This document shows positions 17,841 to 25,328 of a DNA stretch of 64,000 nt, one piece after another. Position 1 is the first letter of the stretch; every line of letters begins with the position of its first letter. Under the pieces are notes generated by a model. That model worked only from the letters and a program-made list of their open reading frames with translations. It made no database searches and had not been told where the DNA came from. A program made the translations under genes and the position numbers. Source of the stretch: Paenibacillus sp. DCT19. Its GTDB lineage: Bacteria; Bacillota; Bacilli; Paenibacillales; Paenibacillaceae. The stretch covers positions 1,809,501 to 1,873,500 of the forward strand of contig NZ_CP029639.1 of assembly GCF_003268635.1 (NCBI RefSeq), written 5' to 3'.

Positions 17841-18224
17841 GTGATCCTGAGAAGTTCCAAATACACACCATATTACAGTTACATTGGTATTGCTTTCTTT
17901 ATCCTGACCCTGATTGTCAACTTGAGCTTCAAATATGGTACAACTTCGGATGAGGGCGTGCTGTTTCTCTTGTCTGTTTCAAATGCGGTATTATTGATGT
18001 TTACGTTGCTCTGGGCAGTATTCGGAATCATTGAGTTGCACTTGATCTTGAAAACAAAGAACAGGCTTCAATCCCGACTACGTCATGGTAGGATCAGTAC
18101 AGAGGAGCATAGGGTCAGCCAGAAAAGTATTAAGTTCAGCCTCGCTATAGGGATAAGTTATCTGGTTATGATCGTCATTCAAATTGGCTACGTCATTCTG
18201 AACTGGGATGAGATTAATATCTAG
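17841..18224 (+). CDS. Hypothetical three-helix membrane protein
   Basis: 127 residues from GTG 17841, with GAGAGGAA upstream. Three hydrophobic helices (about 12-31, 41-66 and 99-121) with a basic cytoplasmic loop (KTKNRLQSRLRHGRIS). Not recognised. It is 32 bp after the previous membrane protein gene, in the same orientation. Confidence 0.55.
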   Translation: MILRSSKYTPYYSYIGIAFFILTLIVNLSFKYGTTSDEGVLFLLSVSNAVLLMFTLLWAVFGIIELHLILKTKNRLQSRLRHGRISTEEHRVSQKSIKFSLAIGISYLVMIVIQIGYVILNWDEINI

Positions 18225-18303
18225 GGAGCAATGTAGTGAGAGTTTTAAAGTGTTCCTTATTGGGCTAAGAGCATAGAACAATTTGTACCCAGGAGAGAAT
18301 AAA

Positions 18304-19032
18304 ATGAATAATCAATGGCAAATCAACAATGTACTAGATGAATGGACATGCCCATCCGAGATTGGAAAAGTCATTCAAGGGAATGTATTCACATTGGAAC
18401 AATACCTTCTTGTTGAAGAAACATACATAGACACAATCATGGTGTTTTTAAAGGAAGCAGAACTGCAGACTCTACGGGTTATTCAAGTATCGGATCGATC
18501 AATCTCACAAGAAGATCAACATTCTGTGTTATATGAACAGGAATTTAGTCAAATTTTAATACAGGAAGATGGGGTATATAACACCGATGAAATTCGCACA
18601 ATCTGCAAGATGATACTCAGAAATTATGCGGATTGTCAGTTGTACGCCAAAGATCATTTTTTTGTGCACTTTGGTTGGGATTATTATATGTTCATCGGTA
18701 GTAGTCATGATTCATACCAGGCCATTGAATTTGCTAGGAGCAAAAATTTATCTGTGGAAGAGTGTATCTCTCCTTATTATTATGAGGAAAAAGATGTAAC
18801 TAGATCGATCGAATGGAGTGAAGTAGACGCTGAGGTGGCTATCGTTATTGCTGAAGAGGAAATTCGAGATGTGACCATATGGGAATACCGTAATGTATTG
18901 GGTTTATCCGAAGAGCATCCTGTTTTTGGGTATTTTAGAATAACGCAAGCGCATCAAGAGTTCTTTCAATCCAAAATCAATCATACGTTGGACTTCACCA
19001 AGTATAGGTACGGATTACACGCTAGTTGTTAA
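18304..19032 (+). CDS. Hypothetical protein
   Basis: 242 residues from ATG 18304, supported by AGGAGAG; an in-frame TTG at 18283 lacks such a site. Soluble, acidic, no clear motif. The C-terminal part from about residue 185 (EEEIRDVTIWEYRNVLGLSE, then HPVFGYFRIT) looks like a separate small domain with a final basic KINHTLDFTKYRYGL. Not recognised. Size and setting are compatible with an immunity-like protein. Confidence 0.6.
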   Translation: MNNQWQINNVLDEWTCPSEIGKVIQGNVFTLEQYLLVEETYIDTIMVFLKEAELQTLRVIQVSDRSISQEDQHSVLYEQEFSQILIQEDGVYNTDEIRTICKMILRNYADCQLYAKDHFFVHFGWDYYMFIGSSHDSYQAIEFARSKNLSVEECISPYYYEEKDVTRSIEWSEVDAEVAIVIAEEEIRDVTIWEYRNVLGLSEEHPVFGYFRITQAHQEFFQSKINHTLDFTKYRYGLHASC

Positions 19033-19074
19033 TTCAGATAAATACATATGATAGAAAAAGAAAGGTAGTCATTC

Positions 19075-19229
19075 ATGCAAAAGGAAATTCATAGTAAAAT
19101 AATGGGTTCGTTTAAGTATGACGAGCAATTTAATACATACGAGCATACGGAAGGGAAAGTGTATTATACGTTAAGGCGATCTATGCAGGGTTTGATTATG
19201 AGTATCGTTTGATCCAAGCAGATGTGTAG
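19075..19229 (+). pseudogene. Degenerate small gene fragment
   Basis: ATG 19075 with AAAGG upstream opens 45 codons (MQKEIHSKIMGSFKYDEQF...) ending at TGA 19210. In another frame the sequence continues IYAGFDYEYRLIQADV to TAG 19227-19229, joinable by one added base near the AAGG at 19172. Even joined it is only about 51 residues, so it looks like the start of a larger gene whose remainder is lost. The tidy KIMGSFKYDEQF start resembles small cytoplasmic proteins of immunity-type arrays. Confidence 0.4.
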
Positions 19230-19274
19230 CTGTGTAATAGATAATTAGATTCATAGAGAAGGGTGAACATCGAG

Positions 19275-19667
19275 ATGGAGAATGGGATCTTTGAGCATAT
19301 CGCGTTCCAATCTAATTTAACATTAGAGGAGTTCACGAAAAGCTTAAGTGCATTAATTGATACTGATGCCTTCCAGTTTGATTTTGAAAATGAAAATAAT
19401 TGGAGCTGGGCGCATGATGAAGACCAGATAGAAGTAAATATATCTAAGCCATTTAAAGAAGGAACTCTGCAAGAATGGGATGACACCGTGCCTGAAGGCT
19501 GCAACTTTGGTGTTTCTTTACGTACCAGTAATAAGAAAGAACTTCGTCAAAGTGATACATTTAATGAACTCTTCGTACTGGGAAATTTAATTCCGAAATA
19601 TATCAAAATGATCGAAATGATCATAGGCGGTAAAGCTTATTATCATAGAGGGAAATATAAAAAGTAG
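19275..19667 (+). CDS. Hypothetical protein (immunity-like setting)
   Basis: 130 residues from ATG 19275 with AGAAGGG upstream; a GTG at 19263 is too close to that site. Soluble and acidic, with an aromatic-rich patch ENNWSWAHDEDQIEVNISKP (about 42-61) and a C-terminal helix. Not recognised. The next gene follows after 12 bp. Confidence 0.6.
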   Translation: MENGIFEHIAFQSNLTLEEFTKSLSALIDTDAFQFDFENENNWSWAHDEDQIEVNISKPFKEGTLQEWDDTVPEGCNFGVSLRTSNKKELRQSDTFNELFVLGNLIPKYIKMIEMIIGGKAYYHRGKYKK

Positions 19668-19679
19668 GGTAGGTCAACC

Positions 19680-20120
19680 ATGGGATACGATTTTAGAGGA
19701 ATAGTCACATCACTTGATGTTATGAAACGATTAAAGGACAAGTATACGAGCGCTAAGGTCATCCCGCTATACAATGGATTAATCGTTATCCCCCTAACAG
19801 ATGAGCTATATGACGAGATTAATAAGAATCAAGGTACAACCATACCTAACTATGAGTATTTGACGGATATCATTAGTTCCTATTGTAGAGAAATCTCTAA
19901 GCTCGGCTTGGTCGCTTATATTGAAGCTGAATATTTCGGAGGAACAGGCTCACAGAATGCAATGGTATGGGACTCCAGTGAGGTTATTTTCGAGGAGACG
20001 TTAAGTCAGTCTGCAATCAACCGATCACTTGAAATTTTAGGAGTATGCAAATTACAGGGCAAAGACGAGTTTGATACTGTAGGTTTAGGTAGGCATCGCG
20101 ATACAGAAGATTGGGAATAG
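19680..20120 (+). CDS. Hypothetical protein (immunity-like setting)
   Basis: 146 residues, soluble alpha/beta. The segment LVAYIEAEYFGGTGSQNAMV (about 78-97) is a well-ordered Gly-rich turn between strands and the most motif-like part. The ribosome site is weak (GGGTAGG), and the gene starts 12 bp after its neighbour, which suggests coupling. Not recognised. I cannot tell a function. Confidence 0.6.
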   Translation: MGYDFRGIVTSLDVMKRLKDKYTSAKVIPLYNGLIVIPLTDELYDEINKNQGTTIPNYEYLTDIISSYCREISKLGLVAYIEAEYFGGTGSQNAMVWDSSEVIFEETLSQSAINRSLEILGVCKLQGKDEFDTVGLGRHRDTEDWE

Positions 20121-20134
20121 AATGAGATGGTGAA

Positions 20135-20668
20135 ATGATGATGAACATCTATGGTCATATCAAAAAAGCGAACGAAATCCTTGTTACACATGTGATATTT
20201 GAACAGGAGCAGGTAAGTCCGGAAAGAGTAGTTGAAGGGATTCAACAATCGTGGAAACATATTGAGAAATTTATAAAGAATACATCTCCAGATTGGACGA
20301 ATTGGCTGAATGATCAACTGTTACATATGGATACCGAAGAATTAGCATTTTCCAATGATATGGTAAAAGAATGTACAAGAATAATGGAGAGAATGCAGGT
20401 AGAGCGAGAAGTGAAGTCGTATTATCAACAATATATTTCGTTAATAGGAAGCCTTCTTATTTACCATAAGTCATATGAAGAATGCTGCGATGTTTGTCAG
20501 GGCGAGCTTCAATATTACACGGATGAACTGAGGGACATCGTGGTGAAGAAGTGCAGAACCTGTGGAATGTTGTATACCGGACAGACTGGGGAACGGATTG
20601 GATTAGTTCATGAAATCAACTTGAGACGCTCCAGAAAAAGCGAGCTCGTAAGAGAAGGGATTATCTAG
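20135..20668 (+). CDS. Hypothetical protein with zinc ribbon
   Basis: About 177 residues; three consecutive ATGs at 20135, 20138 and 20141 make the exact start uncertain. The N-terminal two thirds are helical. The C-terminal part has CCDVCQGELQYY and CRTCGML, four cysteines in two CxxC knuckles about 30 residues apart, as in a rubredoxin-type zinc ribbon. The extreme C-terminus is basic (RRSRKSELVR). It may bind nucleic acid or simply be stabilised by zinc. Starts 14 bp after the previous stop. Confidence 0.6.
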   Translation: MMMNIYGHIKKANEILVTHVIFEQEQVSPERVVEGIQQSWKHIEKFIKNTSPDWTNWLNDQLLHMDTEELAFSNDMVKECTRIMERMQVEREVKSYYQQYISLIGSLLIYHKSYEECCDVCQGELQYYTDELRDIVVKKCRTCGMLYTGQTGERIGLVHEINLRRSRKSELVREGII

Positions 20669-20697
20669 GTTACTTAGAATGAGGTGATTAGGTTTAC

Positions 20698-21189
20698 ATG
20701 GAGATTTCATACCATACGATAGATGTATTGAAACGGAGATACACAGGTACGAGTCAGTTTTACTTTTCGTTGTTTAGACATACTAAGCCTATGGATTTTG
20801 CATTACATACAGAGAAAACGTACTTGTTGAAATGCCTTCTTTCCAGTGAAGAATTCATGGAAGAGTATGCTGACTTTTTGCCAATTAACGAGGATGTGTT
20901 GGATCAAGCAATGGTGCTAAATCGCTATGAGTTGGAAGGTTCGCTAATCAGTATGTTTCTCCAAGGCACATGTACAGAGCCCATTGTAGCTGATGAGATC
21001 GAGGCAAGGAAACTATCACAGGCACTGCTCTCAGATCTGAGAGTTGAATTGGATCAATGGGTTGTCTTTAAGTTAGGAAATCCAGGTTGGTCCAAAGCTT
21101 CAATGGAGGCAACATTATCCTGCTTCTATATTGTGTTTTACGCAGCACACAGATGTTGGTTCATATTGGGGTACGAGGATGTTTATTAG
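20698..21189 (+). CDS. Hypothetical protein
   Basis: 163 residues, mainly helical, with GAGGTGAT upstream of the ATG. The N-terminus MEISYHTIDVLKRRYTGTSQ and a middle acidic stretch EFMEEYADFLPINEDVLDQA show no known signature. The hydrophobic C-terminal part (CFYIVFYAAHRCWFILGYED) is too polar at its end to be a confident membrane helix. Last gene of the 15.6-21.2 kb run; the convergent siderophore operon lies beyond the terminator at 21238. Confidence 0.55.
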   Translation: MEISYHTIDVLKRRYTGTSQFYFSLFRHTKPMDFALHTEKTYLLKCLLSSEEFMEEYADFLPINEDVLDQAMVLNRYELEGSLISMFLQGTCTEPIVADEIEARKLSQALLSDLRVELDQWVVFKLGNPGWSKASMEATLSCFYIVFYAAHRCWFILGYEDVY

Positions 21190-21237
21190 ATACATGGCAT
21201 TACGAGATAGATAAAACGAAAGTTTGATTGAATATAA

Positions 21238-21310
21238 CAAAAAAAGCCCACGGTGGACATCTTGTGAGTTAGAATCTCACTACCCTATCCACAAGCTATA
21301 TTCCACCGTG
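21238..21310 (-). terminator. Branched terminator of the siderophore importer operon
   Basis: On the minus strand CACGGTGGA pairs with TCCACCGTG over nine base pairs and is followed by GGCTTTTTTT. The 44-nt interior can itself fold as CTTGTG/CACAAG or GTGAG/CTCAC, so the loop is a second hairpin. Larger than a normal terminator. Confidence 0.75.
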
Positions 21311-21338
21311 AGTTACTTTACATATGTGTGTGATTGTA

Positions 21339-22408
21339 TTACTTCGTAAAGAATGGCAAAGCCTCTTTCAAGATTTCTGCTCCAGACAACGGACCTTTAC
21401 CTAATGCCCATACTTCGTCATTCACAACCAGCACATGGTTGTTTTTCACCGCATTAATCGTTTGGAAAGTGCTGTTACCCATCCATTTATCAAGGTCGGC
21501 CTGAGCGCCGTATATTACCAGATAATCTGGGTTTTCCTGTACTAGTGTCTCCAGATCAACATCGGCAACATCAATTTTACCTGGTGTTTGCTGCTGACTG
21601 GATTTGGTTTCATCGAAGCTATACTCTGCCCCCATTTTCTCTAGCAGTGTAGCGATATAGGATGTTTTCATCCAGATATAAAAGTTCTTCTCCAGCACTT
21701 TCACTACCATAACTTTAGGAGTGCCGGTAATTTGCGAATGCGTTTGTTCTATGTTCGAATTGAACTCACTCATCACCTGCTCGTGCTCTTTGTCTTTACC
21801 GAGTAATGTTCCGAGCACAGCAAAGTTCTGCTCCATATCACCATAACCGTTGGTGTAGAGGGCGATGGTTGGTGCGATCTTCTCCAGATCATCACGAATC
21901 GCTCCATGGACATCGGCATTCGCAATAATGAGATCAGGTTTGAGGGAAGAGATGACCTCCAGATTAGGCTGCTGATGATTGCCTACGAAGGTATAGTCCG
22001 TCACTTTGTCTTTCAGATATCCAAGCACCTCTGCATTGTAAGAGCCAGCGATGCCAACGGGTGTAATCCCCAGTGAAACTAACTCATCTGTAAAGGAGAA
22101 GTGCAGTGTCACAATTTTTTGTGGTGAACGAGATAATGTAGTGTCTCCCCATGCACTTTTGACGACATAGGAACCATCGGAATTCGAAGTAATGGACGGT
22201 GCATTAGCTGCATTGTCTTCACTTGAGCTCTGATCTGTGTTTGCATCGGAAGCAGACGTCGTCTCGTTATTGTCTGTATCAACAGTATTGTTAGCTTGTC
22301 CCTGATCTGCTGTCCCCCCTGCTTTGTTTCCCGCTGTCTGTCCCCACAGCCGGCGAGAACCAGTGTCATGATTAAGATGAAGCTCCAGAATAGTGATTTA
22401 CGGTTCAT
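21339..22408 (-). pseudogene. Siderophore ABC transporter binding lipoprotein, with frameshift
   Basis: Extracellular lipoprotein that would deliver an iron-siderophore to the two permeases. ATG at 22408 with GGAGG; signal peptide and lipobox LAGC. The frame breaks just after the lipobox cysteine; adding one G to GGGG (minus strand, near 22343) gives CGGQTAGNKAGGTADQ, a low-complexity linker, and then the intact periplasmic-binding domain (KIVTLHFSFTDELVSLGITP to the stop at 21339). The remainder has the FepB/FhuD-type order with QPNLEVISSLKPDLIIAN. Either a recent loss or a homopolymer error. Confidence 0.85.
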
Positions 22409-22431
22409 TAGGTGTTTTTCCTCCATATGCG

Positions 22432-23436
22432 TTATTTTCTCTGTCCTTGTTTGATGATTAGATATACAAAATAAGGTGCACCAATAAGTGACGTGATGAT
22501 GCCGACGGGAATCTCCATCGGTGGTACAATGACGCGACCTAGAAGATCGCCGAGCATGACAAGTAACGCACCCAAAGCTGCGGTAAAAGGTAGAGAACGG
22601 ATGAAGTTCTCCCCGGTCAGTTTATGGGACAGATGCGGAATGATCAGTCCAACAAAGCTGAGATTACCCGAGATGCTGGCAGCACTTGCGGATAAAGCTA
22701 ATGCCACGAGTAGCAGTAATGTTCGGACGGTACGTACGCGGGTGCCTAATGACACAAGAATCGACTCATCCAGCTTCAACACATTCAGATATCGCACAAG
22801 CAGCATGGCGGCGATTAATCCAGCTACCGTCCATGGCCATAATAGCTCGGCGTGTTGAAGATTACGTGCGTAAAGGCTGCCTTTGAGCCAGACGAGTGCC
22901 TGACTGGAGCTCATGGCGTATTTGACAATTAACATTTTGATGATGGCTTGCAGAGCCGCACTCACAGCGATTCCCACTAGCGCCAGTCGAATCATGGAGT
23001 TGCCTTGACGCCGATAAGCCAAAAGGAAAATAAGTACACTTGCTGCTGCGGAACCTGCCATCGAGTAGACTGGAAGCCAGATCGCTGGAGTTAAAGGTGC
23101 AAGCAGAATAATAAGCACGGTTACAAGCCCACCACCTGCCGTCGCGCCAATGACATCGGGTGAAGCAAGTGGGTTACGAAGCACGGTTTGCAGAATAGCT
23201 CCTGCCACAGAAGCAGAAACACCTACAAGTAGGGCGCAGAGTACACGCGGCAACCGAAGCTCATAGATGGTGCCGGCTTGTGCGCGAAACTGGTTAACAA
23301 TCTCGCCAAAGGTAACCGGTGTAGCCCCGAAGCGAAGTGACAGGATAAAGACAACAACGATCATCACGAGTACGGTAGCCATTAGAAGAGAGTAACGACC
23401 TTTGCTACGGAAAGATATAATCTTCATATTTCTCAT
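22432..23436 (-). CDS. Iron-siderophore ABC permease, FecCD family
   Basis: 334-residue inner-membrane permease with nine to ten helices. Family marks include ELRLPRVLCALLVGVSASVAGAILQ near the N-terminus (the RxPR...GxxLxxxGxxxQ pattern), NPLASPDVIGATAGGG, GNLSFVGLIIPH and the C-terminal PMEIPVGIITSLIGAPYFVYL, which contacts the ATPase. It overlaps the upstream permease gene by 4 bp and is followed directly by the binding-protein gene. Partner of the next-listed permease; the ATPase subunit is not in the window. Confidence 0.93.
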   Translation of the reverse strand: MRNMKIISFRSKGRYSLLMATVLVMIVVVFILSLRFGATPVTFGEIVNQFRAQAGTIYELRLPRVLCALLVGVSASVAGAILQTVLRNPLASPDVIGATAGGGLVTVLIILLAPLTPAIWLPVYSMAGSAAASVLIFLLAYRRQGNSMIRLALVGIAVSAALQAIIKMLIVKYAMSSSQALVWLKGSLYARNLQHAELLWPWTVAGLIAAMLLVRYLNVLKLDESILVSLGTRVRTVRTLLLLVALALSASAASISGNLSFVGLIIPHLSHKLTGENFIRSLPFTAALGALLVMLGDLLGRVIVPPMEIPVGIITSLIGAPYFVYLIIKQGQRK

Positions 23437-24482
23437 CCGTTCTTCCTCCCACGCATACGCATCAGGACAATGAAGAAGGGGGCTCCAATGAATGCAGTAA
23501 TAAGTCCAACAGGCGATTCAATCGGGTAGAACAACATTCGTCCAACCAGATCAGCGTATACCAGCAGAACGCTGCCCGTAAGTGCTACGAGTGGCAGAAT
23601 GATACGGTAATCTATACCTACCAATGTACGAACGATATGTACGGCCATTAGACCGATGAATCCAATCGGACCGCATATGGCTGTTGCTGCACCTACCAGT
23701 ACGATAATCGCAATCATAATCCCGCTGCGAACAACAGTGAGTCGCTGTCCCACAGAGATGGCTGTGTCCTCACCCATGGATAACACGTTTAACTGAGCGG
23801 CAAATAAACAGCAAACGATGCTCATAGGAGCAAGCGTGAACAGAGAGAATATGACGTCATCCCAGGACATACCTGATAGATCACCCGCCATCCAGCGAAG
23901 AAGCTGATACAGATCTGTATCATGGAAGATGATGAGGGTAGTTGTCATCGAGCTGAAGAACAGACTGTTCACAAGCCCTGTCAACACCACACTACTGGAA
24001 CTGAAACGACTGCGCACACTGAGCAAATAGATGATTATACCGCTTAGTGCTGTCCCAAGCATGGAGGCTGTAACTGTAAAAAATCGAAACGTCTGAAATT
24101 GCAGCAAGACCAGCAATACAGCAATCGCCATATTGGCGCCCTGATTAATGCCCATGACCTCAGGATCAGCCAGATCATTAGACGTTAACGACTGTAGCAG
24201 GCAACCAGCAATGCCAAGTGCCGCTCCGACTAAAGCTGCTGAGATGATGCGTGGCAGACGTATTGCCATGACCGAGCGCAGCAGTGATTCGTTATCATAC
24301 CAGCCGAACCAGTTGAACAGAATGGGATCTTTGCGGCTGGACTGCAAATGAAATATCATGGCTAAGTAACAACCACACAGAAGTAGCACGATCAAAGTCA
24401 GGTAGATCCATACCCGTTTCGATAGACCCCAGCGTTTTTGAGCAGGAGAGGAATGAGATGTGCTATGAATTGAGAGAGACAT
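23433..24482 (-). CDS. Iron-siderophore ABC permease, FecCD family
   Basis: 349 residues, first gene of the minus-strand operon. After a polar N-terminus with one helix it shows AIRLPRIISAALVGAALGIAG, SNDLADPEVMGINQGANMA, GPIGFIGLMAVHIVR and PIESPVGLITAFIGAPFFIV, all in FecCD order. AAGGTG at short spacing precedes the ATG. The Fur box at 24523-24537 lies just upstream, so the operon is expected to be iron-repressed. No ATPase gene follows, so it must share one encoded elsewhere. Confidence 0.93.
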   Translation of the reverse strand: MSLSIHSTSHSSPAQKRWGLSKRVWIYLTLIVLLLCGCYLAMIFHLQSSRKDPILFNWFGWYDNESLLRSVMAIRLPRIISAALVGAALGIAGCLLQSLTSNDLADPEVMGINQGANMAIAVLLVLLQFQTFRFFTVTASMLGTALSGIIIYLLSVRSRFSSSSVVLTGLVNSLFFSSMTTTLIIFHDTDLYQLLRWMAGDLSGMSWDDVIFSLFTLAPMSIVCCLFAAQLNVLSMGEDTAISVGQRLTVVRSGIMIAIIVLVGAATAICGPIGFIGLMAVHIVRTLVGIDYRIILPLVALTGSVLLVYADLVGRMLFYPIESPVGLITAFIGAPFFIVLMRMRGRKNG

Positions 24483-24522
24483 GCTGGAACACCTTCATCT
24501 CCTTTTCAACGTTCAATTTTAA

Positions 24523-24537
24523 TGAAAATGATTATCA
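24523..24537. promoter_or_regulatory. Fur box
   Basis: TGAAAATGATTATCA differs from the 7-1-7 Fur consensus TGATAATNATTATCA at one position. It sits 41 bp before the first siderophore permease gene and may also affect the divergent two-component system. Confidence 0.85.
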
Positions 24538-24587
24538 TTGTTGCTATAATACATTACAGTTGTGTGATTCATGTGTTTTTAGTGGCA

Positions 24588-24625
24588 GTTCAAAACGTCC
24601 ACATGCTAAAACGTACATTTTGAAC
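24588..24625 (+). promoter_or_regulatory. Dyad and direct repeats before the response regulator gene
   Basis: GTTCAAAA (24588-24595) is mirrored by TTTTGAAC (24618-24625). Inside, AAAACGTCCA (24592-24601) and AAAACGTACA (24608-24617) are direct repeats 16 bp apart. Placement 23 bp before the GTG suggests an autoregulatory binding site. Confidence 0.45.
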
Positions 24626-24647
24626 ATGCACTTTTAGGAGGAGTATT

Positions 24648-25328
24648 GTGAGACGTTCCGTTTTATTAATAGAAGATGAGGAATCCATTCGCGAACTGGT
24701 CAGCGATTATTTCACGCAATCCTCTTGGCAAGTGATCGAAGCGGCCAACGGGGAAGAGGCACTGGAGTTATTCGAGACTCGTCCAGTTGATCTCGTCATT
24801 GTGGATCTGATGATTCCGAAAGTGAGTGGCTGGAATGTGTGTAAGCAGATACGCTCACAATCCACGGTGCCCATTATCATCCTGACTGCCAAGTCCGAGG
24901 AGGAGAACAAGCTGCTTGGTTTTGAACTGGGAGCGGATGATTATGTGACCAAACCCTTCAGTCCAAGAGTGCTGGTTGCTCGTGCAGAGACGCTGATGAA
25001 ACGTGTGGAGCACACGGTGGGTCAGGAGGATCCGATGATTTCTTTTGGAAATACGGTCATTTACGAGAGAAAACGTCTTGTGGAGATTAACGGTCAGCCT
25101 ATTGAGCTGTCTTATAAAGAGTATGATGTGCTGCTGCATTTGCTGAAAAATAAGAACTTTCCGTTAACGCGTGAACATCTGTTAAATCAGGTGTGGGGCG
25201 TGGACTATTTTGGTGACCCCCGTGTCGTGGATACACATATCAAAAATCTACGCAAAAAGCTCGATGCAGACGCTCGTTACATTCGCACGGTGTTTCGCAT
25301 CGGTTACAAATTTGAGGTTGAGTCATGA
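24648..25328 (+). CDS. Response regulator, OmpR/PhoB family
   Basis: 226 residues from GTG 24648, with AGGAGGAG upstream. The receiver domain has IEDEES, phospho-acceptor Asp53 in VIVDLMIP, Thr of LTAKSE and Lys of YVTKPFSP. The C-terminal winged helix (about 128-226) includes ELSYKEYDVLLHLLKN and RVVDTHIKNLRKKL as recognition region. The kinase gene overlaps its end by 4 bp. Divergence from a Fur-box siderophore operon hints at iron or envelope stress sensing, but this is inference. Confidence 0.95.
   Translation: MRRSVLLIEDEESIRELVSDYFTQSSWQVIEAANGEEALELFETRPVDLVIVDLMIPKVSGWNVCKQIRSQSTVPIIILTAKSEEENKLLGFELGADDYVTKPFSPRVLVARAETLMKRVEHTVGQEDPMISFGNTVIYERKRLVEINGQPIELSYKEYDVLLHLLKNKNFPLTREHLLNQVWGVDYFGDPRVVDTHIKNLRKKLDADARYIRTVFRIGYKFEVES

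Noticed and set aside
22109..22426. Separate small lipoprotein upstream of the siderophore-binding protein
   Set aside because: One added G joins it to the downstream domain; the tail in its own frame is not protein-like.
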